Notes under the pieces: model-generated
The model's database searches: none
Told to the model about the DNA's origin: nothing
Seen by the model: the letters and a program-made list of their open reading frames with translations, nothing else
Shown: in pieces, positions 56,281 through 64,000 of the stretch
Layout of the letters: each line of letters begins with the position of its first letter
How positions within the stretch are numbered: position 1 is the first letter of the stretch
Made by a program: the position numbers and the translations under genes
Assembly: GCF_002355155.1 (NCBI RefSeq)
Contig: NZ_AP017369.1
Coordinates: 1,488,001 to 1,552,000 of the forward strand
DNA: 64,000 nucleotides
Source: Corynebacterium suranareeae
Lineage (GTDB): Bacteria; Actinomycetota; Actinomycetes; Mycobacteriales; Mycobacteriaceae
Reading direction: 5' to 3'

Positions 56281-57261
56281 TTAACGTGGTTGTTCTTCCG
56301 AGACGATCTCAGAATCAATATTCTTAGAAGACACACGCTCAGCAAACATCAGCGCAGCAACGATGACACCGCCCAAAATGACGATGCTGAAAATCATTAC
56401 AGCATTATCCCCAGGAGCAAGAAGATTAGCGTCAGCATCCTGCCATGGCCACAGAGCGCGCAATGAACCCAGCATGAGACCGGCCATGATGGTCAACGTG
56501 ATCGTGCGGTGATACTCAAGCACATAGGACAAAACCTTCACGAACAAGATCACACCAGTGAGTGCACCAAGAATGAAGACACCGATAACCGACCAATCGC
56601 GGTTGGACAGAGATTCCATAATCGGTGCGTACATACCCACTGCCAACAGGAAGAATGATCCTGAAACACCAGGAAGAACAAGAGCGCACACAGCGATTGC
56701 AGCACAAATGAACACAAAGATCAGGGAAGGATCAGTACGGGGAGCACTAGTAAAAGATGTTCCAAAGAAACCCAGTACGGCGCAGATAAGAAACAGTGGG
56801 ATGACAATGGCCAGGCGCTTCTTAGCATCCCTCATATCCATCATTCCCAAAGGAACCAGGATGGACACAGCGACCATACCTAGGAACAGTCCACGAGTAA
56901 CCTCTGGGTAATCCTCAACGAGGGCGTGCAAAATCGACGACATGGAGAAGACCATCACCGCCATGCCAACGCCGACAGCGCCGAGGAACCACCAGTCAAT
57001 CTTTGCAGCAGCTTCCTTGACCTTAGAACGATCCTTGATCAGAACTTTGATCAAATCAATGAGGCGGTCACCATTGTGCAGTGCGCGCTCATAAAGACCC
57101 AGAACCAAAGCGACAGTTCCGCCAGAAATTCCTGGCACCAACTCCGCCATTCCAATCAATCCACCGCGAATGATGTTGAAAATCACCGCAAGAGGAGTCT
57201 TTTTCGTTTTGGTGGGATAGACGTGTTGCACGTCTCGGGCGTCAGCGTTGGTGGCGCTCAT
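56281..57261 (-). CDS. DUF368 multi-pass membrane protein
   Basis: 326 residues with about eight to nine transmembrane segments. DUF368 pattern near the start: IIRGGLIGMAELVPGISGGTVALVLGLYE, with GGTVAL; later LPGVSGSFFLLAVGMY repeats the pattern, as is typical of the family. Recent work links DUF368 proteins to undecaprenyl-phosphate translocation at the membrane in other bacteria; that would serve cell-envelope polymer synthesis, but here it is inferred from family only. Confidence 0.85.
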   Translation of the reverse strand: MSATNADARDVQHVYPTKTKKTPLAVIFNIIRGGLIGMAELVPGISGGTVALVLGLYERALHNGDRLIDLIKVLIKDRSKVKEAAAKIDWWFLGAVGVGMAVMVFSMSSILHALVEDYPEVTRGLFLGMVAVSILVPLGMMDMRDAKKRLAIVIPLFLICAVLGFFGTSFTSAPRTDPSLIFVFICAAIAVCALVLPGVSGSFFLLAVGMYAPIMESLSNRDWSVIGVFILGALTGVILFVKVLSYVLEYHRTITLTIMAGLMLGSLRALWPWQDADANLLAPGDNAVMIFSIVILGGVIVAALMFAERVSSKNIDSEIVSEEQPR

Positions 57262-57694
57262 AGGTAATCCAATTATCTTTCTTCGGCATCTGGCAAAACT
57301 CTTCCCACTATACGTGCTAAGAAACTAAGGTGGTAGCTGATAAAGAGTGATCTGTGCTGAAAGATGTGTGGCGGAGTAGAAAGCGTTGCGACTAGTACAA
57401 GCGATAGTGCAGGCGATTTCTTAGGGCTGGACTTGCTCGATACAGGTTCTGCAGTATATCAAGCCCGCTCCCAGAATTATCTGGTGCGGGCTTAATGATT
57501 GATTAAATACTAAATGTTGATTGGTGTCGGAATCCAATATTTGGACAATATTTTCGGACCTTACGTAAGTTTATGTCTGCTTACATAGTTGAATGAATTG
57601 GATCTGTCCGCGGAAGGTTTAAAGATGGTTTGAGTGGATTCTGTGGCCTCATGATTTTTGGTGACTGCCGACTAATGATCAACCCTAAGAATAG
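57262..57694. other. Short intergenic region where I recall prophage CGP1 in ATCC 13032
   Basis: 433 bp with no gene. It holds one isolated terminator-like hairpin (AAGCCCGC / GCGGGCTT, 57461-57493) and little else. In ATCC 13032 I recall the CGP1 prophage (cg1507-cg1524) just before polA, so this may be an empty site. Confidence 0.5.
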
Positions 57695-57744
57695 AAAAAC
57701 CCGCATCATCTTCCAGAGTGGCTGGTAAATGATGCGGGTTTTAA
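57695..57744. terminator. Terminator of tRNA-Leu
   Basis: AAAACCCGCATCATCTTCCAG... AAATGATGCGGGTTTT; on the minus strand it follows the tRNA 3' end directly. Confidence 0.9.
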
Positions 57745-57749
57745 ATAAG

Positions 57750-57826
57750 TGGTGCCCCTGGTGAGACTCGAACTCACACTGGACGGGTTTTGAATCCGTT
57801 GCCTCTGCCAATTGGGCTACAAGGGC
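57750..57826 (-). tRNA. tRNA-Leu(CAA)-like, short variable arm, encoded CCA
   Basis: 74 bases plus encoded CCA. Acceptor GCCCTTG pairs with CAGGGGC; anticodon loop TTCAAAA gives CAA (Leu); T loop TTCGAGT. The variable region is only five bases (CCAGT), whereas bacterial tRNA-Leu normally has a long arm; the anticodon stem has an A-C mismatch next to the loop. Confidence 0.85.
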
Positions 57827-57977
57827 ATCAATCAGTTGCAGATCTAACCTGGTTGTTTCCGGGCCGGTCTGGCTGACTGGAATTTATATTAGACCATTAG
57901 TGATTCAGAATGGAAATTAGGGGTCTGATTTGGGTGAATGTGTCGCTAATTTTGCCACTCGCCTACACTCGGGAGGC

Positions 57978-60647
57978 GTGACTGAGAAGACTGACCAGAC
58001 CTTAATGCTTATCGACGGCCACTCGATGGCTTTCCGCGCATTCTTTGCTTTGCCGGCTGAGAATTTCTCCACGTCGGGTGGGCAGGCCACAAATGCTGTC
58101 TATGGCTTTCTCTCGATGCTTTCTACTTTGTTGAAAGAAGAGCAGCCGTCTCATATCGCTGTGGCTTTTGACGTGGGGCGGAAGACTTTCCGAACGGATA
58201 TGTTCCCTGCATATAAAGCCCAGCGCGATGCCGCTCCACCTGAGTTTAAAGGCCAGGTGGAGATCCTCAAGGAGGTGTTGGCCACTTTGGGTATCACCAC
58301 CATTGAGAAGATGGATTTTGAGGCTGATGATGTGATCGCCACGTTGTCTGTGGCGGCGAAACCTTTGGGCTTTAACACACTGATTGTTACGGGCGACCGT
58401 GATTCTTTCCAGCTGGTTAATGACACCACCACGGTGCTGTACCCGATGAAGGGTGTATCGGTGTTGCACCGCTTTACTCCGGAGGCGGTGCAGGAGAAGT
58501 ATGGTTTGACTCCGCAGCAGTACCCAGAGTTTGCTGCGTTGCGTGGTGATCCTTCGGATAACTTGCCTAATATCCCAGGTGTTGGTGAAAAGACGGCCAC
58601 CAAGTGGATTGTTCAGTATGAGACGTTGGATAACTTGCTTGATCATGCTGATGAGATCAAGGGCAAGGTGGGCGATAGCCTTCGTGAGCGCATTGAGCAG
58701 GTGCGGATGAACCGCAAGCTCACGGAGATGGTCAAGGATCTGGAGTTGCCTGTTGCTCCTGATGAGTTAGAAATGAAACCGGCGCAGGTTGCAGAGGTCG
58801 CTGCGAAATTTGATGATCTGGAATTCGGCACTAATTTGCGTGAGCGAGTTTTGGCTGTTGTCAAAGCCGAAGGATCTGCGGCCCCCGTTGAGGAAGTGGA
58901 AGCGGAAGAGGTTGTCGTCGATAAGCAATCTTTGGCGCAGTGGCTGCCTGCCCGCGCTGGCCAGGCGCTTGCTATAGCGCTGACTGGCGTGGCTAAACCC
59001 GCAGGTGGTGATACTTACGCGTTGGCCATTGCGGATACCAAGCGGCATGCTGTGTTGGTTGAAGTGGCCGATATTTCTGCCGAGGATGAGCAGGCGCTGG
59101 CGACTTGGTTGGCGTCTGAGGACCCGAAAATGCTGCACGGCGCCAAAGCCGCCTACCATATGCTCGCCGGTCGCGGTTTTGAGCTGGGCGGCGTTATCCA
59201 TGACACGGCCATCGCGGCCTACTTGCTGCGTCCGGGCCAGCGCACCTATGAGCTTGCCGACGTCTACCAGCGGCATCTTCAACGACAGTTGTCCACTAAC
59301 GATAACGGTGGTCAGCTGGCTTTGCTGGATGCAGCCGATGACCAATCGCTGGTTGATGATGCGATTGCAATTTTGGAGCTTGCTGAGGAATTAACTAAAC
59401 AGCTTCAAGAGATCAAGGCGTTTGAGCTTTATCATGACTTGGAAATTCCGTTGTCTGGAATTTTGGCGCGCATGGAAGCAATTGGCATCGCGGTTGATGT
59501 TGACACTTTGGAAGAGCAATTAAAGACATTTATTAATCAGGTTGCTCAGGAAGAAGAAGCTGCCCGCGAATTAGCTGGGGACCCAACGCTTAATCTGTCT
59601 AGTCCAAAGCAGTTGCAGGTTGTGCTGTTTGACACCTTCGGAATGCCGAAAACCAAGAAAACAAAGACTGGTTATTCCACTGCAGCGGCAGAAATTGAAG
59701 CGTTGGCGATCAAGAACCCACACCCATTCTTGGATCACTTGTTGGCGCACCGTCAATACCAAAAGATGAAGACCACTCTGGAAGGTCTGATCCGTGAAGT
59801 CGCTGCTGATGGCCGTATTCACACCACCTTTAATCAAACGGTGGCATCAACTGGACGTCTATCCTCGACCGATCCCAACTTGCAGAATATTCCAGTGCGC
59901 ACGGAGGCTGGTCGAAAGATTCGTTCTGGATTTATTGTGGGCGAAGGCTTTGAAACCTTGCTGACAGCCGATTACTCCCAGATTGAAATGCGCGTGATGG
60001 CGCACCTGTCCCAGGATCCAGGTCTTATCGAGGCCTACCGCGAAGGCGAAGATCTCCACAACTATGTGGGCTCCAAGGTGTTCAACGTGCCTATCGACGG
60101 CGTGACACCCGAGCTCCGCCGCCAAGTCAAGGCAATGTCCTATGGTCTTGTCTACGGACTATCAGCATTTGGATTGTCACAGCAACTGAGTATCCCTGCT
60201 GGTGAAGCAAAGAAAATTATGGAGTCCTACTTCGAGCGCTTCGGTGGCGTGCAACGATACTTGCGCGAAGTTGTAGAAGAAGCCAGAAAAGAAGGCTACA
60301 CCGAAACGCTCTTTGGTCGTCGCCGCTACCTGCCGGAATTAACCTCCGACAACCGCGTTGCCCGTGAAAATGCTGAACGCGCGGCCCTTAATGCACCAAT
60401 TCAAGGCACCGCAGCTGACATCATTAAAGTTGCCATGATTCGAGTGGATAGATCATTGAAGGAAGCAGGTGTGAAATCACGAGTGCTGCTTCAGGTTCAC
60501 GATGAATTGGTTGTCGAGGTTGCCCCTGGCGAACTCGATCAGGTCCAAGAAATCCTCGAACGCGAAATGGACGGTGCCATCAAGCTGTCGGTTCCTTTGG
60601 AAGTATCGGCAGGTCATGGTCCGAACTGGGATGCGGCAGCGCATTAA
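57978..60647 (+). CDS. polA: DNA polymerase I
   Basis: 889 residues from GTG 57978 (MTEKTDQTLMLIDGHSMAFR); GGGAGGC lies directly upstream, the more distant TTG 57930 is less likely. 5'-3' exonuclease domain about 1-290 (LIDGHSMAFRAFFAL, FEADDVIATLS, GDRDSFQLV). The 3'-5' exonuclease region (about 320-470) lacks the DxE catalytic residues, as in mycobacteria, so proofreading is likely absent. Polymerase palm motifs: TADYSQIEMRVMAHLS, O-helix region RRQVKAMSYGLVYGLSAFGL and QVHDELVVEV. Nick repair and Okazaki processing. Confidence 0.96.
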   Translation: MTEKTDQTLMLIDGHSMAFRAFFALPAENFSTSGGQATNAVYGFLSMLSTLLKEEQPSHIAVAFDVGRKTFRTDMFPAYKAQRDAAPPEFKGQVEILKEVLATLGITTIEKMDFEADDVIATLSVAAKPLGFNTLIVTGDRDSFQLVNDTTTVLYPMKGVSVLHRFTPEAVQEKYGLTPQQYPEFAALRGDPSDNLPNIPGVGEKTATKWIVQYETLDNLLDHADEIKGKVGDSLRERIEQVRMNRKLTEMVKDLELPVAPDELEMKPAQVAEVAAKFDDLEFGTNLRERVLAVVKAEGSAAPVEEVEAEEVVVDKQSLAQWLPARAGQALAIALTGVAKPAGGDTYALAIADTKRHAVLVEVADISAEDEQALATWLASEDPKMLHGAKAAYHMLAGRGFELGGVIHDTAIAAYLLRPGQRTYELADVYQRHLQRQLSTNDNGGQLALLDAADDQSLVDDAIAILELAEELTKQLQEIKAFELYHDLEIPLSGILARMEAIGIAVDVDTLEEQLKTFINQVAQEEEAARELAGDPTLNLSSPKQLQVVLFDTFGMPKTKKTKTGYSTAAAEIEALAIKNPHPFLDHLLAHRQYQKMKTTLEGLIREVAADGRIHTTFNQTVASTGRLSSTDPNLQNIPVRTEAGRKIRSGFIVGEGFETLLTADYSQIEMRVMAHLSQDPGLIEAYREGEDLHNYVGSKVFNVPIDGVTPELRRQVKAMSYGLVYGLSAFGLSQQLSIPAGEAKKIMESYFERFGGVQRYLREVVEEARKEGYTETLFGRRRYLPELTSDNRVARENAERAALNAPIQGTAADIIKVAMIRVDRSLKEAGVKSRVLLQVHDELVVEVAPGELDQVQEILEREMDGAIKLSVPLEVSAGHGPNWDAAAH

Positions 60648-60695
60648 GTAGTGGCGGCCTTGGTGGTGCTTATACTTTGACTAACTTGATTTAGG

Positions 60696-60892
60696 GGCGT
60701 TTAAGCGGTCGGGTTTTGAGAATGAGTATTTGTATCACTCGGGACCCCAAAGGCTCTTAAACGCGATTCTGTGGGCTTACTTTTTTGAAGGCGCCAAGCC
60801 GAATTTTTGGTAGACCAAACAGCCGTGACAAGAATTGTGGAAAATTCGAAATCGTGTCCTCTATGTCTGGTTTATGGCTTGCTAAACCAAAC
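60696..60892 (+). repeat. Interspersed repeat family B, copy 4 (interrupted)
   Basis: Head like copies 1-3 (GCGTTTAAG..., GAGTATTTGTATCACTCGGG, AAACGCGATTCTGTGGGCTTACTTTTTT), then a diverged hairpin tail (GGTTTATGGCTTGCTAAACC). The tail stops where the small element at 60893 is inserted and continues after it at 61526. Confidence 0.75.
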
Positions 60893-60996
60893 TGTTCTGT
60901 GTCAAGACGTTGTGCACGCTTAAGGTCATGACCTTGTTCACGCACAATGTCATGACCTTATGCACGCACAGTGTCATGACATTGTGCACACCCTAA
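60893..60996 (+). repeat. Left-end array: four 24-bp-period GTGCAC-type sites
   Basis: Hexamers at 60912 GTGCAC, 60936 GTTCAC, 60960 ATGCAC, 60984 GTGCAC, each exactly 24 bp apart; three further units begin GTCATGAC. Confidence 0.9.
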
Positions 60997-61414
60997 GACC
61001 CCACCACAGGCATAATCCCAGGCTGCTGACAATAGATTGATACCTACCTGAGGCGCTCAGAGGTACACGATCATCACATTCGACCCATATACCCCGCGCA
61101 GTCCATCAATCACAGGGTTCTGAAGTCGGCTTAGAACCTCCCCCGGAAGGCTGTTCCTGCCCGACTGGCACAACGGATAGTTTCCCAAGGCCAAGTCAGC
61201 CCACTGAGCGAATGTGAACCATCGATTCCATGAGCGGGCTACTGTTCTTGCCAAGGGTGGGTCTCACATCAATTTGCTGCAGCATTCGTGGAGTGTGGAT
61301 AAGCCACCCGCCACCGCTGTGGCAGCGTAAACGTGATGAGGCAAAGCATCGATTCAACTCACTCGAGCCCGGGGGATCTACTGCACTAAAACTGGTACTC
61401 GGGTTCAGGTTGGT

Positions 61415-61511
61415 GTGCACACCGCTACGGATCAGTGTGTGCACAACCTAGTGAGGTAGAACGTGCACAAGGACTAGACATTGAGTGTGCACAACGTGCT
61501 GACACTTTACA
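61415..61511 (+). repeat. Right-end array: four 24-bp-period GTGCAC sites
   Basis: GTGCAC at 61415, 61439, 61463 and 61487, exactly 24 bp apart; the last is 25 bases from the element end, mirroring the left end. Confidence 0.92.
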
Positions 61512-61567
61512 TTGCTAAACCAAACATACATGCCAAAATTTCCCCGAAATCGAAAATCTTAGCACGC

Positions 61568-61932
61568 CTGTTTGGTTTCGAAACCCGACCTGGGTGAAAT
61601 TAGTGCCGAAGTATGCCCGTTTACGAGGTCGCGTCCCTGGGCCCGGCATGAACCAGACCAGGAGACCCAGAAATCACGTTTTCGACCTTTGTGGGTCTCC
61701 TGGTTTGGTGTATCGCGTTCATTACCAAACACAGAGACCCAACATTTAAGTTTTTGAAGATTCTGGGTCTCCTGGTTTGGTCGCACTCAAATTTCGGCCT
61801 CTAACCCTAAAGGTCACACCTCCCCAGAAGCCCGTTTAAGGGGTTTTCAAGGTCAAGCGCATACCAAAGCTCATCTAAGAAAACTCGGGGCCTTAAACAA
61901 GCGATAAACGTAAACTCGTATTTTCATGCCAA
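61568..61932. repeat. Interspersed repeat family A, copy 2
   Basis: Closely matches 16803-17155: GGAGACCCAGAA and CTGGGTCTCCTGGTTTGG hairpins, then AGAAGC...CTCATCTAAG...AAGCGATAAACG. It follows directly on the interrupted family B copy and the 619-bp element, and abuts the convergent methyltransferase. Confidence 0.88.
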
Positions 61933-61969
61933 CTGTTTTGGGAAGCTGCCAGCGCGTAAGCTAGGTAGT

Positions 61970-62806
61970 TCAGTCATTTGGCCTATAGGTTGCGACGAAG
62001 ATGGCCGTACCTGGGAAAAGTTTGCCTCGAAGAGGTGACCATTGGCCCCAGTTTTCATCCAAGTCTGCTGGCCATTCGGGTTCGATGAGCTGATTGAGGT
62101 GGAGGGAGGCGTCGAAAAGCTCTTTTATTCGCGCGCCCATGGTGCGGTGCTGTTCTGCATAGCTTAGGTTGCCGGTTTCCTCGTCTTTTTCGACGTAGCC
62201 GCGCTGGTCGAAGTAGCTGGTGATCGCGGTGAGGCCTGCGGGGCCGGGATCGTCGAGGAAGATCCAGCGCATTGGGTGGGTGATGGAGAAAACAAGGCGA
62301 CCGCCGGGGGTGAGTACGCGGGCGATTTCTTTCATGAGTGCGGCAGAATCTTCCACGAATGGAATGGCGCCGAACACGGAAAAGACCACGTCAAAGGAAT
62401 TATCGGCGTAGGGGAGTGACATTGCATCGGCCTGGACAAGATGGGCGTTATGGTCGTGGCCGGCATAGGCGAGCATGCGGGAAGAAATGTCGAAAGCGGT
62501 GACAAAGGCGTCTGGAACATCGTTGGCCAACCACCTAGCGCAAGGTGCGGAACCGCAGCCGATCTCTAGAATTTTCTTGCCGGCGAGCTCTTCGGGGGTG
62601 CCAAGAAGCCGTTCGTCTTTTTCATGAAGCATCTCGGGGCACCAATAAAACTCACCGTAAGTGGAATCGGTGCCTAAATAAGAAGGGTGGCGCTCGTGAT
62701 AGTCGGCGGCATCGATATCCCACCAATAACGATTTGCTTGAGAAAATGGACTCAATTGACGCTTCACGCTTTTCTCAATGTTCCCATCAGTATCATATGT
62801 GCCCAT
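61970..62806 (-). CDS. SAM-dependent methyltransferase
   Basis: 278 residues. Class I methyltransferase: ILEIGCGSAPCARWLAND (motif I), VTAFDISSRMLAYA (motif II), ADAMSLPYADNSFDVVFSVFG (motif IV) and RVLTPGGRLVFSITHPMRWI. The N-terminus (QANRYWWDIDAADYHERHP) resembles UbiE/COQ5-like enzymes of unknown actinobacterial substrate. Lies between polA and rpsA, minus strand, ending at repeat family A. A GCGTCGAAAAGC motif copy (62109) lies within it. Confidence 0.82.
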   Translation of the reverse strand: MGTYDTDGNIEKSVKRQLSPFSQANRYWWDIDAADYHERHPSYLGTDSTYGEFYWCPEMLHEKDERLLGTPEELAGKKILEIGCGSAPCARWLANDVPDAFVTAFDISSRMLAYAGHDHNAHLVQADAMSLPYADNSFDVVFSVFGAIPFVEDSAALMKEIARVLTPGGRLVFSITHPMRWIFLDDPGPAGLTAITSYFDQRGYVEKDEETGNLSYAEQHRTMGARIKELFDASLHLNQLIEPEWPADLDENWGQWSPLRGKLFPGTAIFVATYRPND

Positions 62807-63006
62807 TTTTGCAATTCTATTTGCTCTAGCTGCAGAAACGGCGTACTGTTTGTAAGGCGTGTCGTTGCGTTACGTATCGGTGTGTTCATGTAGGAAAGCA
62901 CACAGAGCGTGCACGTGAGATCAAAACCCCGTCTATACAGGGCATTTGAGAGATACAGCATCCTGTCCATTATCTAATTTCCTATCCATTTCGGAGCAAT
63001 TTACAT

Positions 63007-64000
63007 ATGCCCACCAACAATGCACCTCAGGTAGCCATCAACGACATTGGCTCTGCTGAGGACTTCCTCGCAGCAATCGACGCAACCATCAAGTACTTCA
63101 ACGATGGCGATATCGTTGAAGGTACCGTGGTAAAGGTCGATCGTGACGAGGTACTTCTCGACATCGGATACAAGACCGAGGGTGTCATCCCATCCCGCGA
63201 GCTGTCTATCAAGCACGATGTCGACCCAGACGAGGTCGTCGAAGTCGGCGACCAAATTGACGCACTTGTCCTCACCAAGGAAGACAAAGAAGGCCGTCTC
63301 ATCCTTTCCAAGAAGCGTGCTCAGTACGAGCGTGCTTGGGGCGCCATCGAGGAGCTCAAGGAAAAGGACGAGCCAGTTACCGGTACCGTCATCGAGGTCG
63401 TCAAGGGTGGCCTCATCATCGACATCGGACTGCGTGGCTTCCTGCCTGCTTCCCTCGTTGAGATGCGCCGCGTCCGCGACCTGGACCCATACATCGGCCA
63501 GGAGCTCGAAGCTAAGATCATCGAGCTGGACAAGAACCGCAACAACGTTGTTCTGTCCCGTCGCGCATTCCTCGAGCAGACCCAGTCTGAGGTCCGCTCC
63601 GAGTTCTTGCACCAGCTTCAGAAGGGCCAGGTCCGCAAGGGCGTCGTCTCTTCCATCGTCAACTTCGGCGCATTCGTCGACCTCGGCGGTGTCGACGGAC
63701 TGGTTCACGTTTCCGAGCTTTCTTGGAAGCACATTGACCACCCATCCGAGGTTGTCACCGTTGGCGACGAAGTCACCGTTGAGGTTCTCGACGTTGATCT
63801 CGACCGCGAGCGCGTATCCCTCTCCCTGAAGGCAACTCAGGAAGATCCATGGCGCGTCTTCGCACGCACCCACGCTGTGGGCCAGATCGTGCCAGGCAAG
63901 GTCACCAAGCTTGTCCCATTCGGTGCGTTCGTTCGCGTCGAAGAGGGCATCGAGGGCCTCGTTCACATCTCCGAGCTGGCTCAGCGCCACGTTGAGGTTC
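63007..64000 (+). CDS. rpsA: 30S ribosomal protein S1 (3' end outside window)
   Basis: 331 codons visible from ATG 63007 (MPTNNAPQVAINDIGSAEDF), open at the right edge; the full protein is near 480 residues. TCGGAGCAA lies 9 bases upstream. Successive S1/OB domains: GDIVEGTVVKVDRDEVLLDIGYKTEGVIPSREL, then GTVIEVVKGGLIIDIGLRGFLPASLVE, KGVVSSIVNFGAFVDLGGVDGLVHVSELSW and PGKVTKLVPFGAFVRVEEGIEGLVHISEL. Strongly biased codons fit high expression. The long antisense frame opposite is a shadow. Confidence 0.97.
   Translation, partial: MPTNNAPQVAINDIGSAEDFLAAIDATIKYFNDGDIVEGTVVKVDRDEVLLDIGYKTEGVIPSRELSIKHDVDPDEVVEVGDQIDALVLTKEDKEGRLILSKKRAQYERAWGAIEELKEKDEPVTGTVIEVVKGGLIIDIGLRGFLPASLVEMRRVRDLDPYIGQELEAKIIELDKNRNNVVLSRRAFLEQTQSEVRSEFLHQLQKGQVRKGVVSSIVNFGAFVDLGGVDGLVHVSELSWKHIDHPSEVVTVGDEVTVEVLDVDLDRERVSLSLKATQEDPWRVFARTHAVGQIVPGKVTKLVPFGAFVRVEEGIEGLVHISELAQRHVEV

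Larger units (their letters stand above)
60893..61511. mobile_element. Non-autonomous transposon-like element (619 bp)
   Basis: Ends are inverted repeats of about 25 bp (TGT...GTGTCA...CGTTGTGCAC at left, its complement at right) and are flanked by exact 14-bp direct repeats TTGCTAAACCAAAC at 60879-60892 and 61512-61525. Each end has four GTGCAC-type sites at 24-bp period. No transposase domain seen; internal frames of 65-82 codons are unrecognised. TGT...ACA ends and a long target duplication recall the IS481 group. Confidence 0.82.

Noticed and set aside
60901..60996. Considered a CRISPR array because of 24-bp period
   Set aside because: Units are directly tandem without unique spacers, are mirrored at the other end of the element and flank inverted repeats; this is a binding-site array.
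61196..61444. 82-codon frame inside the 619-bp element as a transposase
   Set aside because: No DDE or HTH motif; length far too short; composition nonsense-like.
63001..63990. 329-codon antisense frame opposite rpsA
   Set aside because: It mirrors the codon bias of rpsA, whose S1 repeats read clearly on the + strand; no family features of its own.

Overview
The window reads as a chromosomal segment of Corynebacterium glutamicum or a very close relative. The ilvD / mscCG / ilvBNC / serA / leuB / gltX / leuCD / gpsA-ddl / recG / coaD / polA / rpsA order, the leaderless 15-residue ilvB leader peptide, the long-tailed MscCG channel and many protein sequences match what I remember of that species, with scattered differences from strain ATCC 13032. 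This assignment is from memory and inspection; no search was run.

Layout. 1-3.8 kb (minus strand): ilvD (cut by the window edge), a bacterial PH-domain membrane protein and the mechanosensitive channel/glutamate exporter mscCG. 3.9-7.9 kb: ilvBNC with its attenuator. 8-12.5 kb: a zinc-type CDF exporter, a DUF262 protein and a large lipoprotein. 13-16.8 kb: serA, a YbjN-like protein and leuB. 17-25.6 kb: an orphan ABC binding protein, a cNMP/CBS/nucleotidyltransferase protein, a DnaQ-like exonuclease, the FAH-family oxaloacetate decarboxylase odx, a methyltransferase, an isochorismate synthase and gltX. 25.6-31.3 kb: a TetR regulator between two SRPBCC membrane proteins, a duplicated tRNA-Gln/tRNA-Glu cluster, a NERD-like protein and a YefM-YoeB toxin-antitoxin pair. 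31.3-36.7 kb: small envelope proteins, an HD hydrolase, ltbR and leuCD. 37-49 kb: MutT1-like Nudix/phosphatase, gpsA, ddl, thiL, ung, a DhaL/FakA-like protein, recG, a biotinyl-like mini-protein, rsmD and coaD. 49.3-51.2 kb: an IS30-family insertion sequence. 51.6-54.4 kb: a polar amino acid ABC transporter. 54.5-57.3 kb: DUF1266, an unknown protein and DUF368. 57.7-64 kb: an unusual tRNA-Leu, polA, a compound repeat/mobile-element region, a methyltransferase and the start of rpsA.

The genes form one large branched-chain amino acid theme (ilvBNC, ilvD, leuB, leuCD, ltbR) plus serine synthesis, envelope functions and DNA repair (ung, recG, polA, MutT1).

The most unusual signals are non-coding. 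(1) 60893-61511 is a 619-bp element with terminal inverted repeats, an exact abutting 14-bp direct repeat and four GTGCAC-type sites with a strict 24-bp period at each end: a non-autonomous transposon with no recognisable transposase. (2) The 12-mer GCGTCGANAAGC recurs at least 13 times on both strands and in several reading frames, far above chance. (3) Families of about 200-390 bp structured repeats sit mostly in convergent 3'-3' gaps. (4) A tRNA with Leu anticodon CAA lacks the long variable arm. The interval where I recall prophage CGP1 in ATCC 13032 (before polA) is only about 0.5 kb here.
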